In this document: piece after piece, positions 42,781 to 52,349 of the stretch
Position numbering within the stretch: position 1 is the stretch's first letter
How the letters are laid out: every line of letters begins with the position of its first letter
Assembly: GCA_977006965.1 (NCBI GenBank)
Contig: OZ345378.1
Location: forward strand, 124,001 to 188,000
Origin: Phymatolithon calcareum
Taxonomy: Eukaryota; Rhodophyta; Florideophyceae; Hapalidiales
Length of the DNA stretch: 64,000 bases
Direction of reading: 5' to 3'
Position numbers and translations under genes: made by a program
The notes under the pieces: model-generated
What the model was told of the DNA's origin: nothing
The model's input: the letters and a program-made list of their open reading frames with translations, nothing else
Database searches by the model: none

Positions 42781-43650
42781 ATGCAATATGGGATCGCGAA
42801 AAACTATGCTCGTCATCTGCAATGTCTCCTTCAAAGGCAATTCTCCACCAAGCTCGGTGGAGAAGTCGCCCCAGGATCTGGAAGACTTACCGATCTCAGT
42901 GGATTAGGGCCGAAACGCTTCTACGATCATGTGGACGTCAGCGAGACCGCACCTCGTCGTTTTGCAATCACAATAGACGGTCGAACTGTGAAAACACCAC
43001 GAAAGACGCCACTCGAACTTCCCACCCTGCATCTCGCCACAGCCGTCGCCGCCGAATGGGATGCACAAGAAGATCGCATCCGACCGTCGTCGATGCCACT
43101 TACCACCCTCGTGTCTACGGCCAAGGACATCATCCCAACATTCCGCTCTCGTGTCACCGCCTCCACACTGAACTATCTGCACACCGACACCGTCTGCATT
43201 CGCCCGGGATATCCTTCAGAGCTCGTGTCGACGCAGAAACTTTATTTGGATCCCATCGTGGAGCATTTTGAAGATAAGGAGATCAAACTCAACGTCGTTC
43301 TGGGATCGCTGTGTGCTCCACAGTCTTTGGACACCGAACACGCGTTCAAGCGATTGATTGAAGATGCGAATGATTACTCTCTCGCCGCGTTTGAGAGCGC
43401 TACCGCAACCGCGAAAAGCCTTGTCATTGCCACTGCATTACGTGACGGTCTTTTGAACGGAAAGTCGGCGTTGGAAGCTGCGCGGTCAGAGGAGCACTGG
43501 CAGTGCGCAGTCTGGGGCTCTGTGGAGGGTGGACATGATATGGATGATGCCGACACGCTTGTCCGGCTTTCAGCAGCGGATATGCTTTTCCGCTTTGTGG
43601 AAATGGATCCAGATGCATTCAGGGTGGAAGTTACAGGCGACGAACAATAG
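42781..43650 (+). CDS. ATP12: ATP synthase F1 assembly chaperone ATP12
   Basis: One exon, 289 residues. An Arg/Gln-rich presequence (MQYGIAKNYARHLQCLLQRQFSTK) indicates mitochondrial import. The core shows the ATP12 pattern: KRFYDHVDVSET, FAITIDGRTVKTPRKTPL, HLATAVAAEWDAQEDRIRP, MPLTTLVSTAKD and YLHTDTVC, and the C-terminal LVIATALRDG. It binds free F1 alpha subunits until beta is available. The Sec6-like gene follows on the same strand 234 bases later. A 220-codon open frame in another frame (42609-43271) is a shadow. Confidence 0.95.
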   Translation: MQYGIAKNYARHLQCLLQRQFSTKLGGEVAPGSGRLTDLSGLGPKRFYDHVDVSETAPRRFAITIDGRTVKTPRKTPLELPTLHLATAVAAEWDAQEDRIRPSSMPLTTLVSTAKDIIPTFRSRVTASTLNYLHTDTVCIRPGYPSELVSTQKLYLDPIVEHFEDKEIKLNVVLGSLCAPQSLDTEHAFKRLIEDANDYSLAAFESATATAKSLVIATALRDGLLNGKSALEAARSEEHWQCAVWGSVEGGHDMDDADTLVRLSAADMLFRFVEMDPDAFRVEVTGDEQ

Positions 43651-43884
43651 CGTGATCGGAAGAACCTTGAAGGCTCGGGTTCCAATTTTGAGGTGACGGT
43701 CTTCTTTGTCAGCAAAATAAACACATCGGAAACGCATCGTCAGCCGTTCAGGCTGAATTCAGCAGATTTTCAGCATGCACTTAATGGCTCAACCAGTAAC
43801 CGGTATGATATTCTGGGAGGGGATCTTTTTTTTCCACAGGGGACCATTCCCTCCAAGACGAACGAAATGATATCACGACCGGAG

Positions 43885-46449
43885 ATGGCCACCGAGAGCT
43901 CCGCGACTACCGTGTCTGCGGCCTTGAAGGACGGCAATGGAGACTTGGTGAAAACCATTTCGTCTTTTAGCGACAAATGGACAAGCGATCTCCGTATCGC
44001 TAAGACGAAGGCGCGTGACCTGCATGGGACTGTTTTGCACGAACGGCAATCACTCCAGGAGTCGCTTGGAACCGCCGCGCGTCTATGGGGTGTATTACGT
44101 GCGCCTGCTACAGGGGCCTGTCATCTCGACGCCGAAACCTCCGAGCAGCGTCAAGCCGCTGTCGCGCTGCGAAACGTTACGCTGACACTCCAATTCCTCG
44201 ACTTTTTCGAGGGTGTTCCAGCCGCCCTGGATGACGCGCATGCCGAACTGACCTGCATAATCGATGACGGTACTGAGCGCGTCGTCGCTGGAAATGCAAG
44301 CTCGCTGTACAATGTGCATGCAGTGCTTGCCGCAGTTGAACGCGTACGCGACGTGTCCATGCTGGAAAGCATTAGCAATGGGAAAGGGAATGCGTTTTCA
44401 GCACCTGAGGCGATAGCGCGGGTGGATGAGACTCGAAAGTTGCTTGATGATTTTCTTATGCGAAAGGTTTTCGGCAACATTTTGAACGTTTCTCAGTCCA
44501 ATCCACGGTTTTTGGTTTCTGCAATTCGTATCATTCTGCAAGAGGAGGAACGAGATGCTTGGTGGGAAAAGCATCTGGCGAGTCATAAACTAGACTCTCG
44601 ACAATCTGTCGACAATATTGTTGTTCGCCGGAACTATAAGAAGCGATTTTTTGAAGCTGTTGGCAATCAGATTGATGATATGTTCGTGAACATCGATAAA
44701 GGCCTGAGCTTGAATGCCGGTATTGAGGAAGAGGTGAAGCCCGACGATCCAGCTGTGAGCCCAAATGCAGAAGAAGTGCTGGAATGGCTAAATGGGCGAA
44801 TTGCGGACAATGATCTTGTGCAGCGCTTTGTCGTTCCCTGCTTACCAAGCTCCTTTGGTATTGCTGCGTTCTACGAAGCTAAACTGCACCACCGCATGAT
44901 GACAACCCTGTTGGGGCTACTACGCAAAATCACTGAATCCTGCACTGAAGAGGTGCAGCAGGATGCGATGATGAAATTTATGCTCTGGTACAGTTCGTAC
45001 CGAGAGGGTTTGGGAATGGACTACTCCGGCATCGATTCATATCTCGACGACAGGGACCGTCAGCAACTGGTTTCCTTCATGCGAGATCATGTTGCGAAAA
45101 CTGTCCCTGCGCAAATTTCCTTCGTTCTGGGCGCAGACATCATATCGTGTGATGATGAGGTGTCCGCATTATCTCGAAGCGATATCAACGCCTCACAGAG
45201 CGACCGCTCAATATCGCCAAATGTGCCAGAAGCCATCTTCGGTACCATTAATGACCTTGTTGGACGTGCGACCACGCTCGGTGTGGATGTTGTACAGAAA
45301 GCTGTCGCCATTGCCGTCGCGGACGCGCTGCATTTATTGCAGTCCAAGTTTGCACAGGCCCTCGACACAGACGCAGACCAGCCCGTATCAGTCAAGCATC
45401 CAGTGTATGTGTGTTCAGTGGCGAATAATATGGCGGGATGTCTGGAGTTTGCGGAGGAATTGCGCGATACTTTCTCGGGCTCCTTGAGCGATAATGACCG
45501 CATCGAGGTGATTTCAGCGCTTGAAAGTAGTGTTGAGGGATTTCGGAAGATTGCGATATTGGCAATCAGCGATTTGACGAGGGGAGTTGAACACGCGTTG
45601 TTATCACTGACGTGTAAACTGTTTGCACCACATACTGGGACTGAAGTAATACTGGACATCGTTGGTACACTTCATGATTCGTTCCAGAGCATTGGAAAGC
45701 ATTTGTTGCCTCTGCATTTTGAACAACTTGCTTCGGAATGTCTTCGAAGTGTTGTGGCGTATTACGTAACCCCGTTTCTTCTCTTGGGTCACATCAGCGC
45801 TGGTCAAGAGGCCGCGAAGAAAAACGTCGTCTCACCGGACGACAGGGCGTGGGGAAAGTCACGCTCGCAAAGCAATGTGGGCGATCGAGCAGAGTTCCCC
45901 CATGTGCGATCGCGACAACGAAGATATAGCGGAAATGCAATGGGTCTCGGTCTGTTGATGATGAGCAGTGCAGCTGTGGTGGCGCAAATCGACAAGGACA
46001 TTGAAAACCTGACAACTTTCTTCCAAGCAAAGGTTGAACTGCATCAGCGAAAACAGTTTCAAGCTGTGCTTGAACCCATGCATGCAATCCGAGCATTGTA
46101 CACATGCGCACCGACACCTGCAGATCTCGTCGAAGCGTATCAGGTTGCAAGGACTAGCGTACGTGGCGTCATGAATGCACTGGCAGAAAAGTGCGGTCCG
46201 GCCAGAAGATCATTGTCTGTGCGGGTGGCAGAGGCTATTTGGAGCTCGAGGTCAGATGTCAATGCGAGTGTGCGGGATGAAGCTGTGTTATACTCGAGTG
46301 AGCATTCTCCATTTTATGGAATTGGGTCAAGAAGTGGCACGCAATCACAACTAGATGCTAGTAGGCGAACTATTTCCGTGAGTTCGCGATTTTCGGTGGA
46401 TACTTGGTCCCCTTCGGTTTCAGTTCAGAGGAGGGTTTTTTCACCTTGA
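43885..46449 (+). CDS. Exocyst subunit, Sec6/EXOC3-like
   Basis: One exon, 854 residues from ATG 43885 (gagATGGcc); the open frame extends further but without a better ATG (43867 is possible). The chain is almost wholly helical. The best match to Sec6 is in the centre: LVQRFVVPCLPSSFGIAAFY, then KLHHRMMTTLLGLLRKI and FMLWYSSYREGLGM, comparable to VVAPCFPPHYEIF..YH and LLHWVLNVY of animal Sec6. The length is a little over animal Sec6 (about 750). A Ser/Arg-rich disordered stretch (about 650-690) and a Ser-rich tail look specific to this lineage. As an exocyst subunit it would tether secretory vesicles at the plasma membrane. The assignment is less firm than its neighbours, because the family is divergent. 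Confidence 0.6.
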   Translation: MATESSATTVSAALKDGNGDLVKTISSFSDKWTSDLRIAKTKARDLHGTVLHERQSLQESLGTAARLWGVLRAPATGACHLDAETSEQRQAAVALRNVTLTLQFLDFFEGVPAALDDAHAELTCIIDDGTERVVAGNASSLYNVHAVLAAVERVRDVSMLESISNGKGNAFSAPEAIARVDETRKLLDDFLMRKVFGNILNVSQSNPRFLVSAIRIILQEEERDAWWEKHLASHKLDSRQSVDNIVVRRNYKKRFFEAVGNQIDDMFVNIDKGLSLNAGIEEEVKPDDPAVSPNAEEVLEWLNGRIADNDLVQRFVVPCLPSSFGIAAFYEAKLHHRMMTTLLGLLRKITESCTEEVQQDAMMKFMLWYSSYREGLGMDYSGIDSYLDDRDRQQLVSFMRDHVAKTVPAQISFVLGADIISCDDEVSALSRSDINASQSDRSISPNVPEAIFGTINDLVGRATTLGVDVVQKAVAIAVADALHLLQSKFAQALDTDADQPVSVKHPVYVCSVANNMAGCLEFAEELRDTFSGSLSDNDRIEVISALESSVEGFRKIAILAISDLTRGVEHALLSLTCKLFAPHTGTEVILDIVGTLHDSFQSIGKHLLPLHFEQLASECLRSVVAYYVTPFLLLGHISAGQEAAKKNVVSPDDRAWGKSRSQSNVGDRAEFPHVRSRQRRYSGNAMGLGLLMMSSAAVVAQIDKDIENLTTFFQAKVELHQRKQFQAVLEPMHAIRALYTCAPTPADLVEAYQVARTSVRGVMNALAEKCGPARRSLSVRVAEAIWSSRSDVNASVRDEAVLYSSEHSPFYGIGSRSGTQSQLDASRRTISVSSRFSVDTWSPSVSVQRRVFSP

Positions 46450-47003
46450 GCCCTTATTGTACAACATTTTGTCACTGGAGTGATTTTGTGCCGCTGGTGT
46501 TGTTGACATTTGTAAATTATCAGCAGAATCATTGACTGTGAAACGGCAGATTCAAACGTACTGTACCCCGCACTTGCCTACTCTTCATGAGGGAAACATG
46601 TTCAGGTGCGAAACCTTCATATTCGCACTTCGCGACTTTGGCAATGAATGGCAAGGTGGAAATGAAAAACGACTCACTGCCATGAAGGGAGTCGTATCTG
46701 CCTTTAATTTTCCTGCCATGAACCCCAATCGCAAGAGTGTTTGCTCCTGCGCTTCGGCGCGAGTCGTGAACACGCATTACCTCGCGATTCACCAAGAGAT
46801 GCATGATTTCACGAGAACTCAACTCTATTTAACCAAACACTCTTCAGCACATCCGTACGATCTCACCTCATAGTCAGACCGCATTGCATCCAAAGCCATT
46901 TTCCTCAAAAGAGGACCCGGACCACGAGTACGTTTTAATCTAAATGTGGTACTCCGTCAAGGCAGACATGGGAATATATTTCAAAACCAGAGCATAGTTA
47001 AAA
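46450..47003. other. Convergent 3' region
   Basis: About 550 bases between the Sec6-like gene and the convergent DUF3592-like gene, with a TACTGTA at 46559. There are short overlapping open frames on both strands near 46530-46870, none supported. Confidence 0.45.
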
Positions 47004-47678
47004 TCAAACCGCCTTGGCGCAAAACGATATGCTGAGAAAACAAATGCCAATGATAAGTAAAGGAATGACTGACAAGTCTCCATCTTTGACCAGCACGTCT
47101 ACTGAAATCACGAAGGCTGCCATAGAGGAAAGTATAGAGCAAATAAACGCCGAGAAACGCAGTCGGTGCGAGTGATAGTCGAACCATGATGCTGACGAAT
47201 CGATAGCATGATAGGAAGAAGTAGAGGAGCATGACGCCAGAATGCCGCTGAAGCCAATGCAACAAAACCCGAAGGACAAAATGAGATGCATGCAGACAAA
47301 TCCAACGTCAAAACTTTTGCTCAAGGTACTTTCCTGAGGAGCGCGTGGATTATAGAAGCATGTGATTTCGCTCAAACCTCGTTTCTTTTCGAGCACATTG
47401 CACAGGCCACGTTCACCGCTCATATCGTAAATACTCGCTCTTGTTCCATCGTAGGTGATTCCGGCGACGCAGTAGTTAAAGGAGACATGACAGTGGTAAG
47501 CGAGGGAGTCGATATCGGGTGATTCCGACAATTCTAGAGCGGCCACAGTTGCGTTGGTCTCTTTCCAGTTGCGCGTTTTGACATAAAGCGAAGTTCGCGT
47601 GGCGACTAGAAATGCAGTGTAGCATCCGATAATTGCAAATACAACCGAAAATAGGAGAATGATGGCAGAGCTGAGCAT
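47004..47678 (-). CDS. Four-helix membrane protein with a DUF3592-like soluble domain
   Basis: One exon, 224 residues. Transmembrane segments are visible at about 2-25, 125-148, 172-193 and 202-222. Between the first and second is a beta-rich domain: NWKETNATVAAL, YHCHVSFNYCVAGITYDGTRAS, and LSEITCFYNPRAPQESTL. This is the order seen in DUF3592 proteins (W..T.A.V, V.Y.Y.V.G..Y.G, V.V.YDP..P....L). Function is unknown in the family. The gene is well formed, with hydrophobic segments that would not survive by chance. Confidence 0.7.
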   Translation of the reverse strand: MLSSAIILLFSVVFAIIGCYTAFLVATRTSLYVKTRNWKETNATVAALELSESPDIDSLAYHCHVSFNYCVAGITYDGTRASIYDMSGERGLCNVLEKKRGLSEITCFYNPRAPQESTLSKSFDVGFVCMHLILSFGFCCIGFSGILASCSSTSSYHAIDSSASWFDYHSHRLRFSAFICSILSSMAAFVISVDVLVKDGDLSVIPLLIIGICFLSISFCAKAV

Positions 47679-48921
47679 TGCGAGGGTTCTTGCAGCTGTC
47701 GAAAAGTTGTCGATATATTCACACTACCGTTGTTTGAGGTGCCTGAAACTAAATTTCCAGTCGTAGACCGTCACAATACAGCCTGGGAAGTTGCAGTAGA
47801 TTACACCATACATACGTTAGCTTAGAATGTGGGCTCAGCGAGGGGAACAGCGCCCAGGCTGTACCATGTTTATCTCGAATATGTATTCCCTCTTCGAACA
47901 GCACCATTCATTAGGCAACAATTCATTGCAACTCCACTCAAGAAAGATTCGAGTCCTCATTGAGATTTGCTGACAACCTGACTCGTCGACTCGACTGTAT
48001 GTTTCCTTGCCCTGAAGTTGTCCGTGTCCGCGCGAGAGGCTCCTCTGCGCGCTCTTCCGTCTCTGTCCAGTCGTCTTCGTGGACAAATTTCGAATATCTG
48101 CACACTGCAAAGAATGCAAAAATCCTCTTCAAGGCAATCACCGCTCCGGTTGTGTTCGTTGAAACATCAACCCGTCAGGCGAGAACGAATCTTGTTCAAC
48201 GAAATCGCTCGATCGAGACACTAACTGCGCGACTAATACTGCCTCTGCGGGGCCGCAACAGCTTCTTGGATTGCTCCGACCGCCCAATTTCAGCAGACCC
48301 CCACGCAGTCGTCACTCTTAGAATGGTTGTCTCTTCATTTTAAATTCCTTTGAACTTACATACATTGCTCATCATTCCCTTTCCGAAAGAACACACTTTT
48401 GCGTTCTCAGACGGACAAGGGCGCGACCAACTGCAGGGGAAGGCGGATGCTCCGGAAGGTTGGATAGTTCTCATGTCATTGGTGGATCGATATGTACTGA
48501 TTAATCCCTGGGTCTGCCACTCTCAATGTGACTTTCTACAAGGGACGCCGTACCTTACGCATTAGGCCGTTGCGACACTGTCAACTCACTTGTGCCTCTC
48601 GCAAGCCTTCCTACCGCAACTTTGTCCCGATACAATTCGAACTACGTGCCATGCTACTGGGAATGCGCGTTGCGCGTGATCGGCTTGCGCGCGAAGGGCC
48701 GTACATTTCAGCTTGCAAGCTTGGCGCGAGTGTCTCGGACACTACTTATCCGCTTTCACATCGGCACATCTATCATTCTGGTCGTCATAGAGTCAAGCCG
48801 CATCACGTGATCTGCGACATTACGCGCGCCGGTGCTGTAGCCACGTCGGTCCTCTTGAATCGACGTGGCTCCAAGAGAGCTCGATTTTTTTGGTTTTCCA
48901 CCCCCTACTCTGACAATATGG

Positions 48922-48987
48922 AAGGTCTTTAATTCAAACTGGTGGGACTCTGATTCAGATTCCCACCAGGTTGAGTTCAAGACCTTT
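48922..48987. repeat. Imperfect inverted repeat, 26-bp arms
   Basis: The left arm (AAGGTCTT.AA.TCAA.CTGGTGGGA) and the right arm pair with about three mismatches around a 13-nt loop. It may be a small fold-back element or the remains of a miniature transposon. Confidence 0.8.
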
Positions 48988-49031
48988 CTGATCATAAGGT
49001 TGCAGGCGGTTGGTTCCCGTGCCCTATTAAT

Positions 49032-49116
49032 GGGGCAGTGCGGTTGGTGCGTGCCCTAGGGGATGGAGTTGAAAGTAGGTACTGGGCAGTGCGAATAGTG
49101 CGTGCTCCTGGAGATG
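49032..49116. repeat. Two-copy direct repeat, 34 nt units, 51-nt spacing
   Basis: GGGCAGTGCG..T.GTGCGTGC occurs at 49032-49065 and again at 49083-49116, about 26 of 34 bases alike. The unit is G-rich. I cannot relate it to a gene or RNA. Confidence 0.7.
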
Positions 49117-49692
49117 CTGTCCCTCCAGCAGTTCGGCTTCATTGCCATATGTAGGTTTTTTAGTCATCTAGCTAGAGATATCGCTCGGATCACGCGAGAC
49201 CCTAGTACAAAGTTTGATGGCCATCGGTGCCGTTGATCAAGAGGAAGATAAAGCCGTTCTTGCTGCGGGCGCACCGCATCGCCAAAGCCTTACTTCTGGG
49301 TATGCTGTCTCGCGTCCTGAGAAGCTTCTCTTTATAGGTCGCACGCTTGTGGAAATAAATAGCGCTGAAAGAATTCAATGTTGACCTCCAACCATTTATT
49401 CGGCTAAACCGAACGAGGACTACAAGAATAGTTGTGCACCCCCTATGCTTCGGCAGGCACAATAATTACAAGTTGATCGAAGAAGAGTTGTTCTTCGCGG
49501 GAGATTGCCAATACAATTTCAGAACATTCGCTGCTACACCAGAGCTGCTGTGAGCTAATCGAAAGGTCCTGTTCAAGTCTCGTCAGTGATAACAAGTACA
49601 GAGAAACTATGAATAAAAGAGTCGCACAATACCACGACTCGGGGCTGCCTTGCGAATGACAAGTTATTCGGCATGAATCACAGCACGCCCTT

Positions 49693-50385
49693 TCACTGGA
49701 ACACATGTGCGTGTACGGGACCGTAGGCATTATGGGACAAAGCCGTAGGTGCATTCGTCATCGGCGGTGGATCGCGAGGGTAAATGTGCGTAGTGCGGAT
49801 AATTTTGTCACGGTAACGCTCCATGACCGACATCGTGCGCACCTCTGACCGAACATCTTCAACGCCATTATCAACGAAGAGATGATCCAGCCGCGTAAAG
49901 TTGATAGCACGGCCAACAGATCCGGCAGGCGCCAAACTGAATGGCAACTCCGGAGGTTCACCACGAACATCTTCTGCAGGCATGATGGAGAAATCGTAAG
50001 TCTGGGGCGGCGACGGCGGTGCCTTCGGTGCGCTGGGGTCAACGTCGTACTCGGAGACCTGCGGTTTAACGTCGATGATATTGTTCAGATTTCCATGCTC
50101 GTCTGTCGTCGTGCTGAGCGCAGGGTTATGTTGCCACGTGCCGTCAACAATGAATTTGTACTGGTGAAAACCGACTGGAAGAGGAAGAAGGGTATAGTAG
50201 TTCTGGCCCTGTGTCTTGGTAAGGACCTCCTTTCCAACCCAGTTATCCCATGAGCCCGTGACGTAGACATGGGTATTCACAAAGCCTTGCCATTGAAAAC
50301 CGACATTGACGATGTCATCGGTTGAATCTACATCCGAAAGACTTGAGACTTCCGGGAGGCCGGCCGTGGATTGAGCTGCGCCCAT
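49693..50385 (-). CDS. SnRK1/AMPK beta subunit
   Basis: 230 residues from ATG 50385. This start gives MGAAQST, a classic N-myristoylation signal, as in AMPK beta subunits; the longer open frame upstream lacks this. A glycogen-binding CBM48 domain spans about 27-107 (GFQWQGFVNTHVYVTGSWDNW, then PLPVGFHQYKFIVDGTWQHNP), with both carbohydrate-binding Trp residues in GSWDNW. The C-terminal ASC domain (about 155-230, LDHLFVDNGVEDVRSEVRTMSV, then RYRDKIIRTTHIYP) binds the alpha and gamma subunits. It scaffolds the energy-sensing kinase and targets it to membranes or starch. The ASC end is a little divergent. Confidence 0.9.
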   Translation of the reverse strand: MGAAQSTAGLPEVSSLSDVDSTDDIVNVGFQWQGFVNTHVYVTGSWDNWVGKEVLTKTQGQNYYTLLPLPVGFHQYKFIVDGTWQHNPALSTTTDEHGNLNNIIDVKPQVSEYDVDPSAPKAPPSPPQTYDFSIMPAEDVRGEPPELPFSLAPAGSVGRAINFTRLDHLFVDNGVEDVRSEVRTMSVMERYRDKIIRTTHIYPRDPPPMTNAPTALSHNAYGPVHAHVFQ

Positions 50386-50693
50386 GCCGCACGATGGATC
50401 GGTGCGATAGAGAGCGCAGATTGTTCCGCGCGGGTGCCTTGCTCGCTCGAGCGCGGCGTTCGGCGAAGGAATGGGTTGCCAAGGCTGGAACAAGCGTAAA
50501 AGATGCGAATGGGCACATCATATGATACAAACCAATCTGGGAGAAATGGATCTGACCTGAAGTCTGTAACCAGATTTTCATACAGATATCTAGATATATC
50601 CTGAATGGATTTTCAGGCACATTCTGAGCATTCAAACTCCACCTGCTTTGCATAATATTATTATTCCACTAATATTGTGACACCGACGATGAT

Positions 50694-50728
50694 CGCGGCC
50701 TCATTGTCATGATGACAATGAGGCCGCG
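50694..50728. repeat. Perfect hairpin, 17+1+17
   Basis: Arms CGCGGCCTCATTGTCAT and ATGACAATGAGGCCGCG around a single G. Too long for chance. It is GC-rich, unlike its AT-rich surroundings. Confidence 0.92.
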
Positions 50729-50774
50729 TTACATGATGAGCCGACACGAAGTATGGTTTTGAGCAATTCTATGG

Positions 50775-50818
50775 CGAGAGCTGAGCTCTTGCCTATATAC
50801 GAAAGAGCTCAGCTCTCG
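50775..50818. repeat. Perfect hairpin, 16-bp arms, 12-nt loop
   Basis: CGAGAGCTGAGCTCTT and AAGAGCTCAGCTCTCG flank GCCTATATACGA. It lies 46 bases from the hairpin at 50694-50728; the two may belong to one element. Confidence 0.92.
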
Positions 50819-51220
50819 TAGGCAATTTTAACGCCAAGAGAGTTATTGTGGTGCTCCCTTCTTATTTTCGTGTCGAGATCGAGAGGTTTCATATATCCTG
50901 ATAGTTGCAACAAGCACACTTCATCAAGCTCAACTTTTTTTAAAAAAAACTGCACTGCAGACACTACCTACATTGTTGTGCCTGAGAGACCTGAATGAGA
51001 ACTGAAAGAAGCATCTTGGCGTAACAGCCAATATAAATCATTTATTAAAATTGGGAAGCCATTCCAATTGGCTGATCCTGTCGACCAGAATGAGTCTGTC
51101 TGCTTCACCGAAGCTTGTCGCTATGATATGATACCACCTCTGTTCATTTCTCTGGATCTTGCATACTGTACTGTACAGTACCTTCGAGGAAGGAGCACCG
51201 ACAGTCTCTCGTTTTTGGCG

Positions 51221-51988
51221 ATGGATCACGGTGTCGTTGGTGCATCGCCCTCCGAGGAGCCCGACAAGACTAGCGAAGAGCAGCCTAGGACGCTCAGGCA
51301 AGCAATCCGTTCAGCTCTCGACTACGGTCAGCATGTCATAGAAACGGGACGGGTATGCAACCTTCCTTTTGTCAATACCATGCATTGACGGGCTCCGACA
51401 AGAGCTTTTTTTGCGTGATGTGATGCATCTAACCATTTCGCGCGTTTTCGATGTATTTATTCCACGGCGATACATCTAGGCACATTCACCTCTTGCGCCA
51501 CACAGGGTCGCGGCAGTTGACGAGGCGGTCTCTGATGCAATTCACGGTAAGGAAAATGAGCTCCCGTTGTGTCCGTGAAAGCGAGGGAGGAAGTATCAGT
51601 GCTCTTGAAATACTTTTCTCACTCGTTTTGTTTATTGTGGGAACAAAATATCCGTGATTTGCTTGCGATAGTTGGATACCAGGGAGTCCGAAAGATTGCG
51701 GTTGATGGTAATCCCGCAGTAATTCTTGGCGTGACTGGACTATTGGCAGCCTTACCGTCTGTGCCTTGTAAGTCTTTGCTCTACTCCTCCCCTTGCTGGC
51801 AACACATTACGATTTTTCTCGCCGGCTACTAACAGGCTGATTGTGCTGCATTTGTCGCGGATGCTGTAGTCGGGTTTCGAAGCACATTTCGCAATGGGAC
51901 GCTTGCCGTGCTGCTGGCGACCGTCATGATTTACCCTGACCATCTTTCACGATACATTACGGCCGGAAAGCGTGAAGAGAAGGCATAA
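51221..51988 (+). CDS. Four-exon gene of unknown function with a possible 35-nt intron
   Basis: Proposed exons are 51221-51352, 51480-51546, 51582-51767 and 51870-51988, together 504 nt or 167 residues, in frame throughout. Introns are 127, 35 and 102 nt, all GT..AG; the last has a TACTAAC branch site (51828-51834). Read-through of any of them meets a stop. The protein starts acidic (MDHGVVGASPSEEPDKTSEEQ). It continues ALDYGQHVIETGRAHSPLAP and AAVDEAVSDAIHG, then has two hydrophobic stretches, NPAVILGVTGLLAALPSVPF and GTLAVLLATVMIYP, that could be short membrane helices. I recognise no family. The 35-nt intron is unusually small and is the weakest part of the model. Confidence 0.6.
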
Positions 51989-52349
51989 AAATTTTGTACG
52001 GTCGTATTTGTATCGCTGTGCAGAAACCTAGGACCTAGACAACATTTGTCCGATAGTGCGTAAAGTATTGACCTTCTTGAAAATACTGTTGGAAAGCCAA
52101 TGTGATTTGCCTTGCCCTCCCAGCACAGATGGATACAATGCTGAACGCACGGCTTTCGCTCTAGTAGAGTGTGTCATGGCGTAGATATTACGCTTCCACA
52201 AGTTTTGTTGCCGCAGATTCTTTCTCCACAAAGATGAATGGATTGTTGAAATAATGCATAACGATGGTGTTTACTTCAATAATAATTTTCGCACTTCGTT
52301 GCCGCCACAAGCACACCTCAAAAATTTAGCTCCGTCAGAGCAAGAGTTA
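51989..52349. other. Convergent 3' region
   Basis: 361 bases between the four-exon gene and pyridoxal kinase. It is AT-rich at its right end. No gene or distinctive repeat is seen. Confidence 0.5.

Larger units (their letters stand above)
47679..49692. other. Gene-poor region with a fold-back repeat
   Basis: About 2 kb with only short unassignable open frames. It contains a long imperfect hairpin (48922-48987), a 10-bp inverted repeat at about 48839-48872 (AGCCACGTCG/CGACGTGGCT) and a two-copy GC-rich direct repeat (49032-49116). Confidence 0.55.
50386..51220. other. Intergenic region with two large perfect hairpins
   Basis: About 830 bases between divergent genes. It contains the hairpins 50694-50728 and 50775-50818, then a TACTGTA cluster at 51164-51180. 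Both genes' promoters lie here. No gene is seen. Confidence 0.6.

Noticed and set aside
42609-43271. 220-codon open frame on + overlapping ATP12 in another frame
   Set aside because: The ATP12 frame has clear family motifs across the same bases; this one has none and is Arg/His/Ser-rich as expected for a frame-shifted reading.
45087-45659. 190-codon open frame on the minus strand within the Sec6-like gene
   Set aside because: It is a shadow of the long sense frame and lacks any motif.
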